Source: Phocaeicola dorei
Lineage (GTDB): Bacteria > Bacteroidota > Bacteroidia > Bacteroidales > Bacteroidaceae
Assembly (NCBI RefSeq): GCF_013009555.1
Contig: NZ_CP046176.1
Span: forward strand, 1,147,501-1,211,500
Direction: 5' to 3'
DNA: 64,000 nt
Positions 63,048 to 64,000 of the stretch are shown one piece after another. A program made the position numbers and the translations under genes. The notes below the pieces were generated by a model. The model was not told the origin of the DNA. It ran no database searches and saw nothing but the letters and a program-made list of their open reading frames with translations. Positions within the stretch are counted from its first letter, which is position 1. Each line of letters opens with the position of its first letter.

Positions 63048-64000
63048 TTCATCGGGAAGTATAAACAAGTCTACTTCATTGGCGCCTTGCTTTATCAAAT
63101 CTTTCTTATCTATTTGGTAAAGGCGGACAAACTCGTCATGACTGCCGCATAGTTCCTGGGCTTTGCGATAATATTCTATTGATTTTTCTGTTTCATTCAG
63201 GATATAATACACATGTCCTGCATTCATCCAGTCTTCCATAATGGGTTTGGGCTCGGATATCAGCAAGTCGTAATATTTCTTGGCTTGTTGATGGTTGCCG
63301 GTAATGAAGGAACACCATCCTATGGCGCGTCGGGCATTCTGTGGTTTTTTATCCAGATATTCCACTTTAAAAAAATAAGCCAGTGCTTCATCGTATCGTT
63401 CCAGTGCCATTAAGCATTGTCCTATTTGTAGCGTCAGATTCAGATTGTCAGGCTGTACTTGTTCCACCTTATTATAATATTCCAAAGCTTGTTGGTAGTT
63501 TCCTTCTTTTCTATAACATTGTGCCAAATGGCGGTTATTCCATGCGTTATCAGGGATCAGCAGATCTGATTGCAGGTAATAATCTATCGCTTTTTTATAG
63601 GAACCGATTTTCTGATAAATGAAACCTGCTTTCTGCCATAATTCAGCATTTTTACGATTGTATAATTCAATTGATTTATCATAGAGAATCCCGGCTTCTG
63701 TCAGGTCGTCGTGTGTGAATAGGTAATCTGCCAGCTTGTTGATATAATCTTTGTGCAACAAGGCTTGAGACAATGTTTCTTTATTCCATAAGTCTAGAGT
63801 GTCCTCAAAAATGTCATGTATTTCATGTCTTCTTGACCATAATTTGAAGAAACGGTAGAGGTCATGAATATATTGCCGGCTCACGAATTCAGCGCGAGCT
63901 TTTGATTGTGACATTTCTTTTAAACGTTCTTTCAGTTCTTCAGAAGCCTCATGTTGTCCGTTCAATTGTTGCTGCATGAGATTTCTTTGGCTTTCCGGCA
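63039..64000 (-). CDS. Tetratricopeptide-repeat protein (start beyond window)
   Basis: C-terminal part of a TPR protein; the frame is open to the window edge and lacks a convincing start (the internal ATG at 63977 follows in-frame codons reading ESQRNL). At least seven TPR-like helix pairs are seen, such as AELWQKAGFIYQKIGSYKKA, NRHLAQCYRKEGNYQQALEY, NLTLQIGQCLMALERYDEAL and MNAGHVYYILNETEKSIEYY. The family serves as a protein-binding scaffold; no enzyme motif is seen in this part. It overlaps the convergent lipoprotein gene by 9 bp. Confidence 0.88.
   Translation of the reverse strand, partial: PESQRNLMQQQLNGQHEASEELKERLKEMSQSKARAEFVSRQYIHDLYRFFKLWSRRHEIHDIFEDTLDLWNKETLSQALLHKDYINKLADYLFTHDDLTEAGILYDKSIELYNRKNAELWQKAGFIYQKIGSYKKAIDYYLQSDLLIPDNAWNNRHLAQCYRKEGNYQQALEYYNKVEQVQPDNLNLTLQIGQCLMALERYDEALAYFFKVEYLDKKPQNARRAIGWCSFITGNHQQAKKYYDLLISEPKPIMEDWMNAGHVYYILNETEKSIEYYRKAQELCGSHDEFVRLYQIDKKDLIKQGANEVDLFILPDELI

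Noticed and set aside
1..64000. Insertion sequences, prophage or integrase genes
   Set aside because: No transposase, integrase or phage motif was seen in any large frame; the repeats found are noncoding.

Overview
The window reads as a chromosome segment of a gut Bacteroidales bacterium (Bacteroides/Phocaeicola type). Support: two SusC/SusD pairs, a hybrid two-component regulator, many DUF4369-type lipoproteins, tandem S46 dipeptidyl-peptidases, and promoters of the Bacteroides form (TAnnTTTG at -7, in the better cases with TTTG/TTG 18-20 bp upstream). Species assignment was not possible without a search.

Region 1 (1-6716): the end of a nutrient-uptake operon: a SusC-like TonB-dependent receptor cut by the window edge, a SusD-like lipoprotein and two thioredoxin-fold lipoproteins (CGPC and CSWC active sites). 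It ends at a strong terminator. The following 600 bp hold no protein gene but have the layout of a free-standing small RNA (promoter, hairpins, terminator, about 6953-7152).

Region 2 (7334-26087): a complete polysaccharide utilization locus (PUL): GH2 enzyme, lipoprotein aldose 1-epimerase, hybrid two-component sensor/regulator (HTCS), SusC, SusD, three different GH43-type enzymes and an unclassified secreted protein with an all-helical C-terminal domain. The content suggests an arabinose- or xylose-containing plant glycan, perhaps with galactose; this is inference.

Region 3 (26400-44644), mostly housekeeping: chorismate-to-pABA enzymes (PabB/PabC-like), a membrane-anchored unknown, an MFS carrier, PheS, a DUF4348 lipoprotein, MurB, an MBL-fold hydrolase, endonuclease III, a three-gene arginine-to-glutamate-semialdehyde operon (deiminase-like, CtlX-like, RocD), a queuosine set (YhhQ-type transporter, QueC, QueF), tRNA-Ser(GGA), a urea transporter, DnaX, and a DivIC/FtsB-like protein with a small membrane partner. 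Two related intergenic repeat elements (about 30420-30540 and 39211-39300) and an exact 22-bp-period array of four palindromes (40049-40126) lie here.

Region 4 (44704-64000): tandem S46 peptidases whose specificity residues predict a DPP11/DPP7 pair, a DUF4369 lipoprotein, an acyltransferase, a minus-strand cluster (phosphoesterase, stand-alone MetH activation domain, dihydroorotase, polyprenol-phosphate sugar synthase), envelope proteins (beta-barrel, DUF4136, an NlpE-like lipoprotein without its CxxC), an S41 protease, and the aspartate decarboxylase/aspartate:alanine exchanger pair AspD-AspT, which can generate proton motive force. A lipoprotein and a TPR protein cut by the window edge close the region. 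The S46 peptidases, the arginine operon and AspD/AspT together suggest an organism geared to use peptides and amino acids as well as glycans.
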